Shown: positions 50,717 through 60,291, counted from the stretch's first letter. The stretch is DNA of 64,000 nt from JBCBSP01 sp039819095 (GCA_039819095.1 JBCBSP010000002.1:1-64000); one strand, 5' to 3'. The notes: generated by a model from the letters alone, not told the origin. Numbers and translations are program-made.

Positions 50717-52426
50717 CTAGCTGATCCGCTCGACCGGCGGCACCGGGCCGCCATTGGCCGGTTCAACGCGCCAGGACGATTCCAGGCTGGAGACGAACTC
50801 GCGGCTCTTGATGGTGGAGACCTTGATGAAGTCAGCGCGGGCCGCCTCAGCGGTCAGGCGCAGCATCACATAGCCCTTGTCATACACATTATGGTGCAGG
50901 ATGTGGTCGTTGGCTTCGACGGTGTAAGCGCCGAAGTCCACGCCCGGCGCGTTGACGAACTCGAAGTCGGACGGGCTAGTCACCGAGGTGACGCCGAACT
51001 CCACGCCGACGCGCTCGCCGTCGTCCGTGGCCAGATCAATCGTCCAGAAATTATGGCTGTCGCCGGTCAGGGTGATGAAATCGGCATTGGCCTCGCGGGC
51101 GGCCTGGAACAGCGCCTCGCGCTGAACCGGGAAACCGTCCCAGGTGTCCAGCGTCATCGGCACATTGTGGCGCGTGCGCTGGGCGAAGTCCCAGACTTCG
51201 CCGCCTGACAGCTGCATGCCCCAGCGCAGCCAGAACGGGGTGACGCGGGTATAGTCAGGTGCGGTGGCGCGGCCCATCAGAACCTGGTTGGCGAAGATGC
51301 GCCAGGGATGGCCAGCGGCGACCGACTGGCGAAGCGCATTGGTGACCAGCTGGTACTGGTCCTCACCCATCAGCTCGCGCACCGGGTCGCCAACCTGCTC
51401 ATCGCGCCATTGCCGGATGGCGGCCTGCACCTCCGGATCGTCCGGATCAGCGCCGGCCGGGACCGGGAAGCTCGACCACTCCAGCTCCGGCGAACGCGCC
51501 GAAAGCCGGGTTTCAATGAAGATCAGCGTGGCCAGATCACCGATGCGCAAGGCGCCGTAACGTTCGGTGCGGTCAGCCCGGTCGCGAACCGGCAGCCATT
51601 CATAGAACGCCTTCAGCCCGGCGTCCCGGCGGGTGATCCAGTCACCTTCGCCCTCATCGGGGTCATGGTTCTCCGCTCCGGTGGCGAAGGCGTTATTGGC
51701 GGTCTCGTGATCATCCCAGATCGGGATCCAGGGCGCGGCGGCTTTGAGCGCCTGAATGTCAGGGTCGAGCGCGTACTGAGAATGACGGCGCTGATAGTCA
51801 TCCTCGGTGACCACTTCAGTAGGCGGTTCCGGCACGCGCGAAAGGCGTTCAGCATCCTCGCTGGCGTAGCCGCCAACCGCGTACTCGTAGATATAATCTC
51901 CCAGATGCAGCACCAGATCGACATCCCCGCGGTCAGCCGCATCGCGATAAGCGTTGAAGAAACCGGCCGGATGGTTGGAGCAGGAAAAGGCCGCGATCGT
52001 GAACGGATCGGTCCCGGTCAGCGGCAGGGTGCGGGTGCGCCCCTCCGGCGATGTGAAGTCGCCGACGCGGAACTGATAGCGGTACCAGCGGCCGGGTTGC
52101 AGCGAATCGATGAGGAATTTCATTGGCGTGGCGATCTCGCCGGGGCGCAGCGGCAGAACCTGAGAGCCTTGGAAGACATTCGCTTCGCGATCGCCGTCCT
52201 CCCAGATTTCCAGGCTCATCTCAACCTGGTTCATCCCTGGCAGGGTCAGCGCCGTCCACAGCATGACGCTCGTCTGACCCGGATCGCCGGAAGCCACGCC
52301 ATGCTTGAACGGGCCTTCGCGAGCGGTCAGTGGCGCGAGCTGTTCCTCCGCGCCTGAACAGGCCGCAACGGTCAGCCCGGCGGCGCCAACGAGCGCGGAA
52401 CGGCGTGTGATGGATTCAAACGGCAT
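50717..52426 (-). CDS. phoD: PhoD-type alkaline phosphatase
   Basis: 569 aa from ATG 52426 (MPFESITRRSALVGAAGLTVAAC). The leader has TRRSALVG, a twin-arginine motif, and a lipobox-like VAAC. The metallophosphatase domain shows FSCSNHPAGFFNAYRDAADRGDVDLVLHLGDYIYEY (metal Asp and Tyr), IPIWDDHETANNAFATG, and FITLTGDSHNFWTIDLA. It is a secreted Ca/Fe-type phosphodiesterase/phosphomonoesterase for phosphate scavenging. A TonB receptor lies upstream and an AraC regulator downstream on the same strand. Confidence 0.92.
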   Translation of the reverse strand: MPFESITRRSALVGAAGLTVAACSGAEEQLAPLTAREGPFKHGVASGDPGQTSVMLWTALTLPGMNQVEMSLEIWEDGDREANVFQGSQVLPLRPGEIATPMKFLIDSLQPGRWYRYQFRVGDFTSPEGRTRTLPLTGTDPFTIAAFSCSNHPAGFFNAYRDAADRGDVDLVLHLGDYIYEYAVGGYASEDAERLSRVPEPPTEVVTEDDYQRRHSQYALDPDIQALKAAAPWIPIWDDHETANNAFATGAENHDPDEGEGDWITRRDAGLKAFYEWLPVRDRADRTERYGALRIGDLATLIFIETRLSARSPELEWSSFPVPAGADPDDPEVQAAIRQWRDEQVGDPVRELMGEDQYQLVTNALRQSVAAGHPWRIFANQVLMGRATAPDYTRVTPFWLRWGMQLSGGEVWDFAQRTRHNVPMTLDTWDGFPVQREALFQAAREANADFITLTGDSHNFWTIDLATDDGERVGVEFGVTSVTSPSDFEFVNAPGVDFGAYTVEANDHILHHNVYDKGYVMLRLTAEAARADFIKVSTIKSREFVSSLESSWRVEPANGGPVPPVERIS

Positions 52427-52483
52427 GAGCGATCCCCCCAAGACGGTCTGTAAGTCTTTCCAGCCTGCTTAGCATAATGCAAC

Positions 52484-52517
52484 GGCCGGAGCGCGCCCCT
52501 CAACGCGCTCCGGCCGC
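52484..52517 (-). terminator. Strong 13-bp hairpin between TonB receptor and phoD
   Basis: CGGCCGGAGCGCG / CGCGCTCCGGCCG with an 8-nt loop is a perfect stem. No T-run follows on the minus strand, so it may attenuate or protect mRNA rather than terminate fully. Confidence 0.6.
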
Positions 52518-52563
52518 TCTCAGCGCCCATCCCCCCAGATGAGGCTGGCAAGACGTCAACTGT

Positions 52564-54946
52564 TTAGAAGCTGACGCCGATGCGCGCGCCGATCATGCGC
52601 GGCGAGCCGGCGATGAAGGTGGGAATGCCGAAAGAGTCGCCGGTATTGCCCGCATCGATGATGTATTCCTCGTCGAACAGATTGTCCGCGAAGATCTCGC
52701 CGTAAAAGGTCTCATCAAGATTGTCGAAGCGGACGCGAAGCTTGGCGATGCCGTAAGCGTCCTGAAGCTCGTCCTGCACCGCGTCGGTGAGGTCATTGTC
52801 GTTGTCGAAGAAGACTTCCGACTGCCAGACATAGGTCGGCACGATTGAGACCGTGCCATAGTCGAGCAGGTTGAACTCCGCCAGCAGGCCGATAGACAGC
52901 GCATGTTCCGGGGAAAGCCGGAAGGTGTTGCCCGCGAACTCCTGAGCATTGCCGTCTTCATCGGTGTCGTCGAACTCGGCGAAATTATAGGCATAGGTCG
53001 CAAAGGCCGACACGGTGTCGGTGAAGCGATGCTCCAGCTGACCCTCAAAGCCGTACTGGGTGGCGCGCCCGGCATTGTCGGTCACGAACGTGGCCTGGTT
53101 GGGTTCAAACCGGCCGGTCTGGAAGTTCTCATACTCTGAATAGAAGACTGAACCGCTCAGCGTGGTGTCTTCCAGCGTCCAGAACCCGCCAACCTCGAAG
53201 GCGTCGACGATTTCAGCCGGCGCGACCACGAAATTATCCGGTGCGGTGGAGTCGAAGCTGATCACATCCGGACGTCGCCCGCGCGCATAGGAGGCCCAGA
53301 CATTGGCCGCGTCGGACAGGTCATAGGCGGCCACCAGACGCCAGGTGAAATCGTCGAATTCGCGATCGCCGGAATTGAAGGTCTGGCCATTGGTGGACGG
53401 AATGAACAGCGTGTCGGTGAAGGTGACATTGTTCGGCCCGAAGATGTTGATGCCGTAGACCGAGGCCGACTTTTCCTCGCTCGTCCAGCGCAGGCCCGCT
53501 GTCAGGTCAAGCCGGTCGGTGACCGCGAAAGTGATGTCGCCGAAGATGTCGAACGCAGTCGTCTCGCCGCGATTGGCGGTTTCTTCCAGATAGAAGTCGC
53601 GCAACGGAACCACCGCGCCGGTTCCCAGCAGCGCCGGGACCGAGATGGTCAGCGGATTGAACGGATCGTCAAAACCGCCCGCATTCGGCACACCCTGCAG
53701 CGCCAGAAGACCCTCAATCTGCGCCACGGTGAGGCCGGCCCCGCCTGCGATGAGCGGCGCCTGAAAGGCCTGCGCGACGGCTTCATTGGTGGCCAGCGGG
53801 ATGCGCTGCTGGCCGCTCTCGTAGAAATAGCTGGCCCCGACAAAGGCCTCGATCCGGTCGCCGTCATCATAGTTGAAGCGGACTTCCTGGCTCCATTGCT
53901 TGCCGGTGGCGTCTTCGGCCACGACCAGCAATTCGGCTGCGAAGCCGTCCGGGTCGAAGACCTCGATGGATTCAAAGCCGCGCCAGCCGGTAATCGCGTG
54001 AACGACCAGGCGTCATTCATGTCCCAGCGGCTGATCAGCGTCGCGCCATAGACCTGACGGTCGATGGAGAGCGGGCGATTCTCTTCAAACCCGCCGAACG
54101 TGTTCAGCGCGGCCGGTTCCCAGGGTTCCAGCGAGGCGCCCGGCGCCGGCGGGATCGCGCCGGATTTGAACGACGTGCCGCCTATGGGATTGTCGTCCTG
54201 ATAATTGGCGACCAGGTCAAAGCGCAGGTCCGCAGTCGGCTCCCAGCGCGCGGCCATGCGGTAGGCGCTGACATCAACCGCGTTGAGCGCCTCATCGCCC
54301 AACAGGTTGTCGACATACCCGTCCACGGAGGTGTGCGTCGCGGCAAACCGCACCGCGAAGCATTCGCACAGCGGGATGTTCACGTGGCCGCCAATTTCGA
54401 ACCGCCCGAAATCGCCGCCGCCGATATGGGCGGCGCCGGAATAGGCGTCCAGATCGGCCTTGTTCTGGATGACATTGATCGCGCCGATCAGCGCGCCGCG
54501 CCCGAACAGGGTGGCCTGGGGTCCCTTGGCGACCTCGATGCGTTCAATATCGAACAGCTCGATATAAGCGCCGCGCGCCCGGGCGATGGAAACCCCCGTC
54601 CTGGAAGACCGCCACGCGCGCTTCGCCGGTGGCCGCGCCGTCATCAGAGGTGATGCCGCGTATGACGAAGCCGGGATTGGTTCGGTGACTGCTCCTGCAC
54701 CTCCAGGCCCGGCACGAAATCGGACAGCTCGTCGAACTGGCCGATGCCGAGCGTTTCGAGCTGATCGCCGCTATAGGCGGTCAGGTTGATCGGAACCTCA
54801 GCAATGGATTGCTCGCGTTTCTGCGCGGTCACCACAATGATGTCGGTGGTCGCCGAGGCGTCAGCCTGGGTCTGGCCGGCGGCCGGAGCGGCGAGGCCCA
54901 CGGCGAAACCGGCGGCGGCGGTGAGAAGACGGGCCTTCAGGCGCAT
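52564..54946 (-). pseudogene. TonB-dependent receptor with three frameshifts
   Basis: Three overlapping frames reconstruct one receptor of about 790 aa. The N-terminus is MRLKARLLTAAAGFAVGLAAPAAGQ (signal), then DIIVVTAQKREQSIAEVPINLTAYSG (plug). After an extra base at 54679-54680 the frame continues NNPGFVIRGITSDDGAATGEARVAVFQDG. After an extra base in CCCCC at 54593-54597 it continues VSIARARGAYIELFDIERIEVAKGPQATLFGRGA. A missing base near 53996-53999 then switches to the frame that reaches the C-terminal SPRMIGARIGVSF. As written the product cannot be made; decay and sequencing error are both possible. It lies upstream of phoD. Confidence 0.85.
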
Positions 54947-55112
54947 GAACTTGCCTCATATCTGGATCAGCGCGCGACGCAGTAGCCGCGCAGTCGTCTG
55001 GCTGATACCGATGACCGATGACGCTTCACTGACGTTCGAACGACAGATATTTGACGCGCAGCAACAGGATTTGTGACGTGGCGATCGCGCCACGCGGTGA
55101 CGGGTTAAGACT

Positions 55113-56132
55113 GTGAGCCAGGCTGAGGACGATATTCTTGAGCGCCGCGAAGCTGTCGCCGGCGCCGATGAGGCCGGCGAACGGCTGGATCGCTGGATGG
55201 CGCGCATCTGGGACGACCTGTCGCGTTCGCGCTGCAAGGCGCTGGTGGAGGCCGGTCGGCTGACCCTCGACGGGGCGGTGCTGAACGATCCGTCCGCAAA
55301 GCTGCGCGAAGGCGGGCTCTATGCGCTGGCTATGCCCAAACCGGTCGAGGCGGTCCCGAAGCCGGAAGACATCCCGCTTGAGGTGTTGTTCGAAGACGAT
55401 CAGCTCATCGTCATCAACAAGCCCGCCGGCATGGCGGTTCACCCGGCCGTGGGTCATTGGAGCGGCACGCTGGTGCACGCGCTTCTGCACCACTGCGCAG
55501 GGAGCCTGTCCGGCATTGGCGGGGTTGAGCGGCCCGGCATCGTGCACCGGCTCGACAAAGACACGTCCGGCGTCATGGTCGCGGCCAAGACCGATGCGGC
55601 TCACCAGTCGTTATCTGAACAATTCGCCGAGCATAGCGTGGAGCGGGCCTATCTCGCCTTCACGCGCGGAGCGCCGAGCCCGCGCGCCGGCTCTGTGGAT
55701 GCGCGCCTGGCCCGGTCCAGCCATGACCGCAAGAAGATGGCCGTCGTCCGCGACCCTCAAAGCACCGCCGGCAAGCACGCCGTCACCCATTATCAAACGC
55801 TGAAAACCTTCGGTCAGATCGACGGCGCGCCGGTCGGAACCCCGATCGCGGCGCTGGTGCGCTGTGAGCTGGAAACCGGGCGCACCCACCAGATCCGCGT
55901 GCATCTGACCCATATCCAGTGCCCGCTTCTGGGCGATCCGGTGTATGGGCGCGGGCGCTCAAAACTCCTGACCCAGACCACCGACGGTAAAGAATTCAAA
56001 GACTTCCGCCGTCAGGCCCTTCACGCCGCCGTGCTCGGCTTCAAGCACCCATCGACCGGCGAACGCGTGCGGTTCGAAACCGGGCTGCCCAAAGACATGC
56101 AGCGCCTGGAAGGCTTTCTGGAGCGGCTCTAA
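55113..56132 (+). CDS. rluD: RluA-family 23S rRNA pseudouridine synthase (RluD-like)
   Basis: 339 aa from a GTG at 55113. An S4 domain (about 18-80, GERLDRWMARIWDDLSRSRCKALVEAGRLTLDG) precedes the synthase domain with INKPAGMAVHPAVGHWSGTLVHALLHH and the catalytic motif GIVHRLDKDTSGVMVAAK (Asp near residue 150). KTGRTHQIRVHL-like ELETGRTHQIRVHLTHIQCPLLGDPVYG follows. It modifies helix 69 uridines in the family. About 170 nt separate it from the TonB receptor, divergently. Confidence 0.92.
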   Translation: MSQAEDDILERREAVAGADEAGERLDRWMARIWDDLSRSRCKALVEAGRLTLDGAVLNDPSAKLREGGLYALAMPKPVEAVPKPEDIPLEVLFEDDQLIVINKPAGMAVHPAVGHWSGTLVHALLHHCAGSLSGIGGVERPGIVHRLDKDTSGVMVAAKTDAAHQSLSEQFAEHSVERAYLAFTRGAPSPRAGSVDARLARSSHDRKKMAVVRDPQSTAGKHAVTHYQTLKTFGQIDGAPVGTPIAALVRCELETGRTHQIRVHLTHIQCPLLGDPVYGRGRSKLLTQTTDGKEFKDFRRQALHAAVLGFKHPSTGERVRFETGLPKDMQRLEGFLERL

Positions 56133-57016
56133 CCGCCCATCCGCCGCGCGCGCTGCGCCGCTGCGGACCAGCGCCTGGCCCACAGGATGAAGACGCCGGC
56201 GGTGACGAACATCAAAAGCCCATAGGCCGCCGCAGCGGTCGCGTAGTGGATATCGCCCAGGATCGCCCCGGCGACCACGATGGCGAGCGTGGCGTTCTGC
56301 AGCCCGCATTCCAGCGCCAGCGCGATGCGCTGCTTCATTCTCAGCGCCAGCAGGCTCGCAGCAGCGAAGGCGATGGCCATGGCCGCGATATTCAGCGCCA
56401 GGGTGAAGGCGCCGGCTTCGACAAAGCGGCGCACCGCCTCGCCGATCCCGTCAGCGAGAACCGTGGCGACCACCACCGCGGTGAAGACGGCTGCGGAGAG
56501 CCAGCGCGAGTTCCGCTCCAGCCCGGCGGCAAGCGTCGGAGCAACGGCCCGCAGCCCCATGCCCAGCCCGACCGGGACGACGGTCAGCGCGAAGATCACC
56601 GCGCCGGTGGTGACCAGACCCACTTCAGGCGCGTCCGGGCCCATGAACAGCGCCAGCGCGATCGTCAGAACGACCGGCACGGTGATGACCGACAGAAGGC
56701 TCGTCACGGCGGTCAGCGAGATGGACAGGGCGACATCGCCGCGCGCCATATGGGTCAGAAGGTTGGAGGTCGTGCCGCCCGGGCAGGCGGCCAGAAGCAC
56801 GATGCCGACTTTCAGGATGGGCGGCGCCGGCAGAAAGGAGACGAGCGCGATCGCCAGAAGCGGCAGCGAGATGAATTGCAGCGCCGCCCCGGCCAGGAAG
56901 GCTTTCGGCTGAGCAAAGACCCGCCGGAAGTCAGCCGGTGTCAGCCCGACGCCGAGCGCCAGCATGATGAAGGCGAGCGCGAGCGGGAGCAGGATCTGGG
57001 CGAAGATGCTTTCCAT
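56129..57016 (-). CDS. Bile acid:sodium symporter family transporter
   Basis: 295 aa from ATG 57016 (MESIFAQILLPLALAFIMLALGVGL); an upstream ATG at 57055 is inside the preceding gene. About nine to ten helices. The family motifs ILKVGIVLLAACPGGTTSNLLTHMARGDVALSISLTAVTSLLSVITVP and ALECGLQNATLAIVVAGAILG are present. It is an inner-membrane secondary carrier for organic anions. It starts 4 nt after the stop of an AT-rich gene on the same strand and overlaps the rluD end tail to tail. Confidence 0.88.
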   Translation of the reverse strand: MESIFAQILLPLALAFIMLALGVGLTPADFRRVFAQPKAFLAGAALQFISLPLLAIALVSFLPAPPILKVGIVLLAACPGGTTSNLLTHMARGDVALSISLTAVTSLLSVITVPVVLTIALALFMGPDAPEVGLVTTGAVIFALTVVPVGLGMGLRAVAPTLAAGLERNSRWLSAAVFTAVVVATVLADGIGEAVRRFVEAGAFTLALNIAAMAIAFAAASLLALRMKQRIALALECGLQNATLAIVVAGAILGDIHYATAAAAYGLLMFVTAGVFILWARRWSAAAQRARRMGG

Positions 57017-57020
57017 GGGC

Positions 57021-57656
57021 TCAGCCACCCTTAAGGCGTACATCGCCCGTGCCAATGTCGGCTAAGTCTTTTAGCCAAACTCGAGTTGTGACCTCCGCTT
57101 TGAAGGCTTCTTGTACCAGGTCCTCCATCCCCCAAACTTGATCAATGACCCAGCGATAGTTTTCGCCGCAAGAGAGAAAATACCCCCTGCAACTATGTTC
57201 ATCTTCATTCGCTGGACAAAAAACTACTATCGCCAGCAGCCCCCACACTATCGCCTCAGGCAGTACGATTGAATTAGCGCCTAGATAAACTCGATTACCT
57301 TTAAGCAGTCTAACATTCTTTGGTAGCCCTGTATCATGAATTAGGTTGCACCTCATTAGGTGATATATCAAATCGGAAATCTTTGGTTCCGATATTAAAC
57401 TGCCTTTATAATCCAATATATCCATATTCGAGAATTGTGTTTTCTCTAAATCGACGCCCTGTAAAGCCATCAACTCAATTATAAAAGAGTAATTCTCGAT
57501 AAAGTCCTTATATCTTTTTCCCTCTGATCTAGGCAGGTTAAAGAAGCGTTTTGATGTAACGTCAATCGCAATACAAGCCTGTTCGAGCGCGAACTCGACT
57601 TGCCCCTTCGCCATCAAGTCAATGCAGTGGTGAACCCGGTCACTAACCGTCAGCAT
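57021..57656 (-). CDS. AT-rich orphan gene, unknown function
   Basis: 211 aa. Composition differs sharply from its neighbours: 57301-57360 has 24 G or C in 60 bases, and codons with A/T third positions are frequent. Predicted soluble or peripherally attached, with several Cys (QACIA, MRCNLI, FCPANEDEHSCRGYFLSCG). ALEQACIAIDVTSKRFFNLPRSEGKRYKDFIENYSFIIELMAL looks like a helical bundle. I recognise no family. It fits exactly between the acetyltransferase (12 nt upstream) and the symporter (4 nt downstream), as if inserted into an operon. Confidence 0.75.
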   Translation of the reverse strand: MLTVSDRVHHCIDLMAKGQVEFALEQACIAIDVTSKRFFNLPRSEGKRYKDFIENYSFIIELMALQGVDLEKTQFSNMDILDYKGSLISEPKISDLIYHLMRCNLIHDTGLPKNVRLLKGNRVYLGANSIVLPEAIVWGLLAIVVFCPANEDEHSCRGYFLSCGENYRWVIDQVWGMEDLVQEAFKAEVTTRVWLKDLADIGTGDVRLKGG

Positions 57657-57668
57657 AATGATTTTTCC

Positions 57669-58187
57669 TCAAAGAATTTTTTCAAGCACCCAGTCATCAT
57701 AGACCTGCCCGCCGACATCAAAGGCGCGTTCCCCGACAATGGAGAAGCCCGCCCGATCATAAAATCGCAGCGCCGGAGCATTCTTCTTGTAAACGCCAAG
57801 CAGGAGACGACTGGCGCCGTATTCTGCGGCATGTCGATCGGCAGCGTCCAGAAGCCGGCGGCCGAGCCCCTCGCCGTGAAACTTGGAGAGCACGTAGATG
57901 CGCTTGATCTCAAGATCGTGCGGCCCTGACTCGATCGGCAGGTCGGGCGCGGCGAGATGCAGATACCCGACCGGGGCCGCGCCGGGCGCCATCTCGCAAA
58001 TCCAAAGCGCCTGATCCGGGTCGGCCAGCGCATCGGCGTAGACGCGCGCCGTCTGACGTTCCGCGCAGTGGCGCACGATCGCCGCGCCGTCAACGACGCC
58101 GGCATAGCTCTCCAGAAACGTTGCCGCGCCGATAGCCGCCAGCGCCTGTTCATCGCCGGGCTGGCAGGCGCGAAGAGTGATATCCAT
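57669..58187 (-). CDS. GNAT-family N-acetyltransferase
   Basis: 172 aa. LRACQPGDEQALAAIGAATFLESYAG at the N-terminus and the acetyl-CoA loop KRIYVLSKFHGEGLGRRLLDAADRHAAEYGASRLLLGVYKKNAPALRFYDRAGFSIVGERAFDVGG are characteristic. Cytoplasmic; substrate unknown. It precedes the AT-rich gene by 12 nt and is divergent from rpoH across about 260 nt. Confidence 0.88.
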   Translation of the reverse strand: MDITLRACQPGDEQALAAIGAATFLESYAGVVDGAAIVRHCAERQTARVYADALADPDQALWICEMAPGAAPVGYLHLAAPDLPIESGPHDLEIKRIYVLSKFHGEGLGRRLLDAADRHAAEYGASRLLLGVYKKNAPALRFYDRAGFSIVGERAFDVGGQVYDDWVLEKIL

Positions 58188-58451
58188 GGGCTTGATAACT
58201 AGTGCGTCCTGCGCGCGCCGCGCAACGGCGCTTTGTCCAATAATTCACTTCACAGCCGGGCGTGCGCGGTGCGAGCTTGCGACACGTTTCGCCAACTGGC
58301 TCCTGATCGCGACAGTGTGAGGGGCTCGCGAGCGAGGATTGCGATACCTATATGCCTCAATCGCGGTCGCGATCAGGGTTCAGCGCGCTGCACGGGGATG
58401 CACGCTTGGCGATGAATCCATCACCAGGCCAGGACGATAAGGACAGACGAC
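58188..58451. promoter_or_regulatory. Divergent region upstream of rpoH
   Basis: 264 nt without a gene. AAGGA sits about 12 nt before ATG 58452. Several short inverted repeats occur (for example GATCGCGAC/GTCGCGATC between about 58307 and 58374). Promoters for rpoH and the acetyltransferase gene should lie here, but none is convincing by eye. Confidence 0.35.
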
Positions 58452-59339
58452 ATGGCCAATGCACCTGCAATGACGGTCAGCCCTGAAGGGGGTCTTTCGC
58501 GTTACCTGGCGGAGATCCGCAAGTTTCCGATGTTGGCCAAGGATGAGGAATTCATGCTCGCCAAACGCTGGCAGGAGCATGAGGATTCTGACGCCGCTCA
58601 TTCGCTCGTGACCTCGCATCTGCGCCTGGTGGCAAAGATCGCGCGCGGCTATCGCGGCTATGGCCTGCCAGTCGCAGAGGTCATCTCCGAGGGCAATCTG
58701 GGCCTGATGCAGGCGGTGAAGAAATTCGACCCGGACAAGGGCTTCCGCCTGGCGACCTACGCCATGTGGTGGATCCGCGCCTCGATCCAGGAATACATAT
58801 TGCGCTCCTGGTCGCTGGTGAAGATGGGCACGACCGCAGCGCAGAAGAAGCTGTTTTTCAATCTTCGCCGCATGAAAAGCCAGATGCGCGCCCTGGATGA
58901 CGGCGATCTGCATCCCGATCAGGTCGAGGAGATCGCCACCAAGCTGGGCGTCACCGATGATGATGTCATCTCCATGAACCGGCGCCTGTCCGGGCCGGAC
59001 GCCTCGCTGAACGCGCCGCTGCGGTCAGAAGGCGAAAGCGAGTGGCAGGACTGGCTGCAAGACGATAACGCCGAGGACGCCGAAGAAGAGCTGGTCGAGA
59101 GCGATGAGTTCGATGTGCGCATGTCGCTGCTGCAGGAATCGATGGGCGTGCTCAATGAGCGCGAGCGCAACATCATCGAGGAACGCAAGCTGAAGGAGGC
59201 GCCTCAGACGCTGGAAGAACTCGCCGGCGTGTACGGGGTCAGTCGCGAACGCATCCGCCAGATTGAAGTGCGCGCCTTCGACAAGCTGCAGACCGAAATG
59301 CGCCGCCTCGCCGAAGAACGCGGGCTGATGCCGGCTTAA
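58452..59339 (+). CDS. rpoH: RNA polymerase sigma-32 (heat-shock) factor
   Basis: 295 aa. Region 2: LSRYLAEIRKFPMLAKDEEFMLAKRWQEHEDSDAAHSLVTSHLRLVAKIARGYRGYGLPVAEVISEGNLGLMQAVKKFDPDKGFRLATYAMWWIRASIQEYILRSWSLVKMGTTAAQKKLFFNLRR. The stretch after region 2 (QKKLFFNLRR) is the RpoH box. Region 4: LNERERNIIEERKLKEAPQTLEELAGVYGVSRERIRQIEVRAFDKL. It directs heat-shock gene transcription. A palindromic repeat follows the gene. Confidence 0.95.
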   Translation: MANAPAMTVSPEGGLSRYLAEIRKFPMLAKDEEFMLAKRWQEHEDSDAAHSLVTSHLRLVAKIARGYRGYGLPVAEVISEGNLGLMQAVKKFDPDKGFRLATYAMWWIRASIQEYILRSWSLVKMGTTAAQKKLFFNLRRMKSQMRALDDGDLHPDQVEEIATKLGVTDDDVISMNRRLSGPDASLNAPLRSEGESEWQDWLQDDNAEDAEEELVESDEFDVRMSLLQESMGVLNERERNIIEERKLKEAPQTLEELAGVYGVSRERIRQIEVRAFDKLQTEMRRLAEERGLMPA

Positions 59340-59423
59340 GGCTCAGCTTCTCATCGCAGGCGAGTATTTTGAACCAACCGGAATGGGTTCCGGCTCGGGG
59401 GCCGGGATGACCAGTGTAATAGG

Positions 59424-59462
59424 TGTCATCCCGGAAGCGCGAAGCGCTCTCCGGGACCCAGT
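59424..59462. repeat. Intergenic palindromic repeat unit
   Basis: The core CCCGGAAGCGC-GAA-GCGCTCTCCGGG (59430-59454) is an imperfect inverted repeat (one extra base in the right arm), preceded by GTGTCAT and followed by ACCCAG. Sequences of this style are common between genes in many alphaproteobacteria. It lies between the convergent rpoH and lysoplasmalogenase genes and may also act as a terminator. Confidence 0.6.
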
Positions 59463-59493
59463 CCGTGACCTCGATGCTCATGCCGGGCGGCGA

Positions 59494-60192
59494 TCAGGGC
59501 CTGGGCGGAGCCGGGTGCTCGGCGATCCCGCGGGCCAGCAGCGCCTGGGCCGCCACATAGGTGATCCACACCATCGCCCCGCCCCAGTCGGGGAAGCCGA
59601 AATCGAACGCGCCCTGGAACCAGCGCGCGGCGAGGATGGAATCCGACACCACGAAGAAGAGCGCGCCGATCAGGATGAGGCGCGAGCCGTTCACCAGCGC
59701 GGCGGCGATCGCCATCAACACGATGACGCCGACATAAGCGCTCGCAGGCCCGGCCAGCGCGCCCATGCCTGGCTGCAGCCACCACAGCATTGCCAGCCCG
59801 TAGGCGATCAGCACCGCCGCCAGGATGAAGCCATCCCTGCGCAGCCCGCCTGACGCGATGCGCGACAGGAAGATGGCGAGATAGACCAGGTGGGCTGAGG
59901 CGAAAAAGCCGATCCCGTAGACCAGCGCGTTCTCACCCAACGCCAGCGCATAATCGCCGGCGGCAGACAGCAAAAGCGCCAGCGCCAGCACCGGCGCTTT
60001 CTTCAACAGCGCATAAACGCCCAGCAGCACGATGCCGAGCGCTTTCAGCGCCGCCATGCCGGGCATGGATGCGGTGAACAGATCAATCCCGAGATAGACC
60101 GCCGCCACAATGAGGCCGACGGTGAAATACACGCCCGCCGCCCATTCCGGGATTAGCGGTTCGTCGTCTTCATAACGATCAGCCTGGGTCAT
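59494..60192 (-). CDS. Lysoplasmalogenase (YhhN family)
   Basis: 232 aa, about eight helices. The YhhN pattern is seen in KKAPVLALALLLSAAGDYALALGENALVYGIGFFASAHLVYLAIFL and GALFFVVSDSILAARWFQG, with conserved Asp residues in SAAGDYAL and VVSDSIL. The family hydrolyses the vinyl ether bond of lysoplasmalogens in the membrane. Divergent from the DUF481 gene. Confidence 0.87.
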   Translation of the reverse strand: MTQADRYEDDEPLIPEWAAGVYFTVGLIVAAVYLGIDLFTASMPGMAALKALGIVLLGVYALLKKAPVLALALLLSAAGDYALALGENALVYGIGFFASAHLVYLAIFLSRIASGGLRRDGFILAAVLIAYGLAMLWWLQPGMGALAGPASAYVGVIVLMAIAAALVNGSRLILIGALFFVVSDSILAARWFQGAFDFGFPDWGGAMVWITYVAAQALLARGIAEHPAPPRP

Positions 60193-60291
60193 CGTCCCCT
60201 CGAACGCTTGGGTGGTGAGACGGGTTAGGCTATTCGCTTTTCACCGATCTTGAAAACATCCCTTCGCTCTGCCGCCAGGAAGGATCCTCTC

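Noticed and set aside
58230..58450. A heat-shock (sigma-32) promoter or RNA thermometer upstream of rpoH
   Set aside because: No CTTG/CCCCAT pair with correct spacing and no clear U-rich pairing to the ribosome-binding site could be found by eye.
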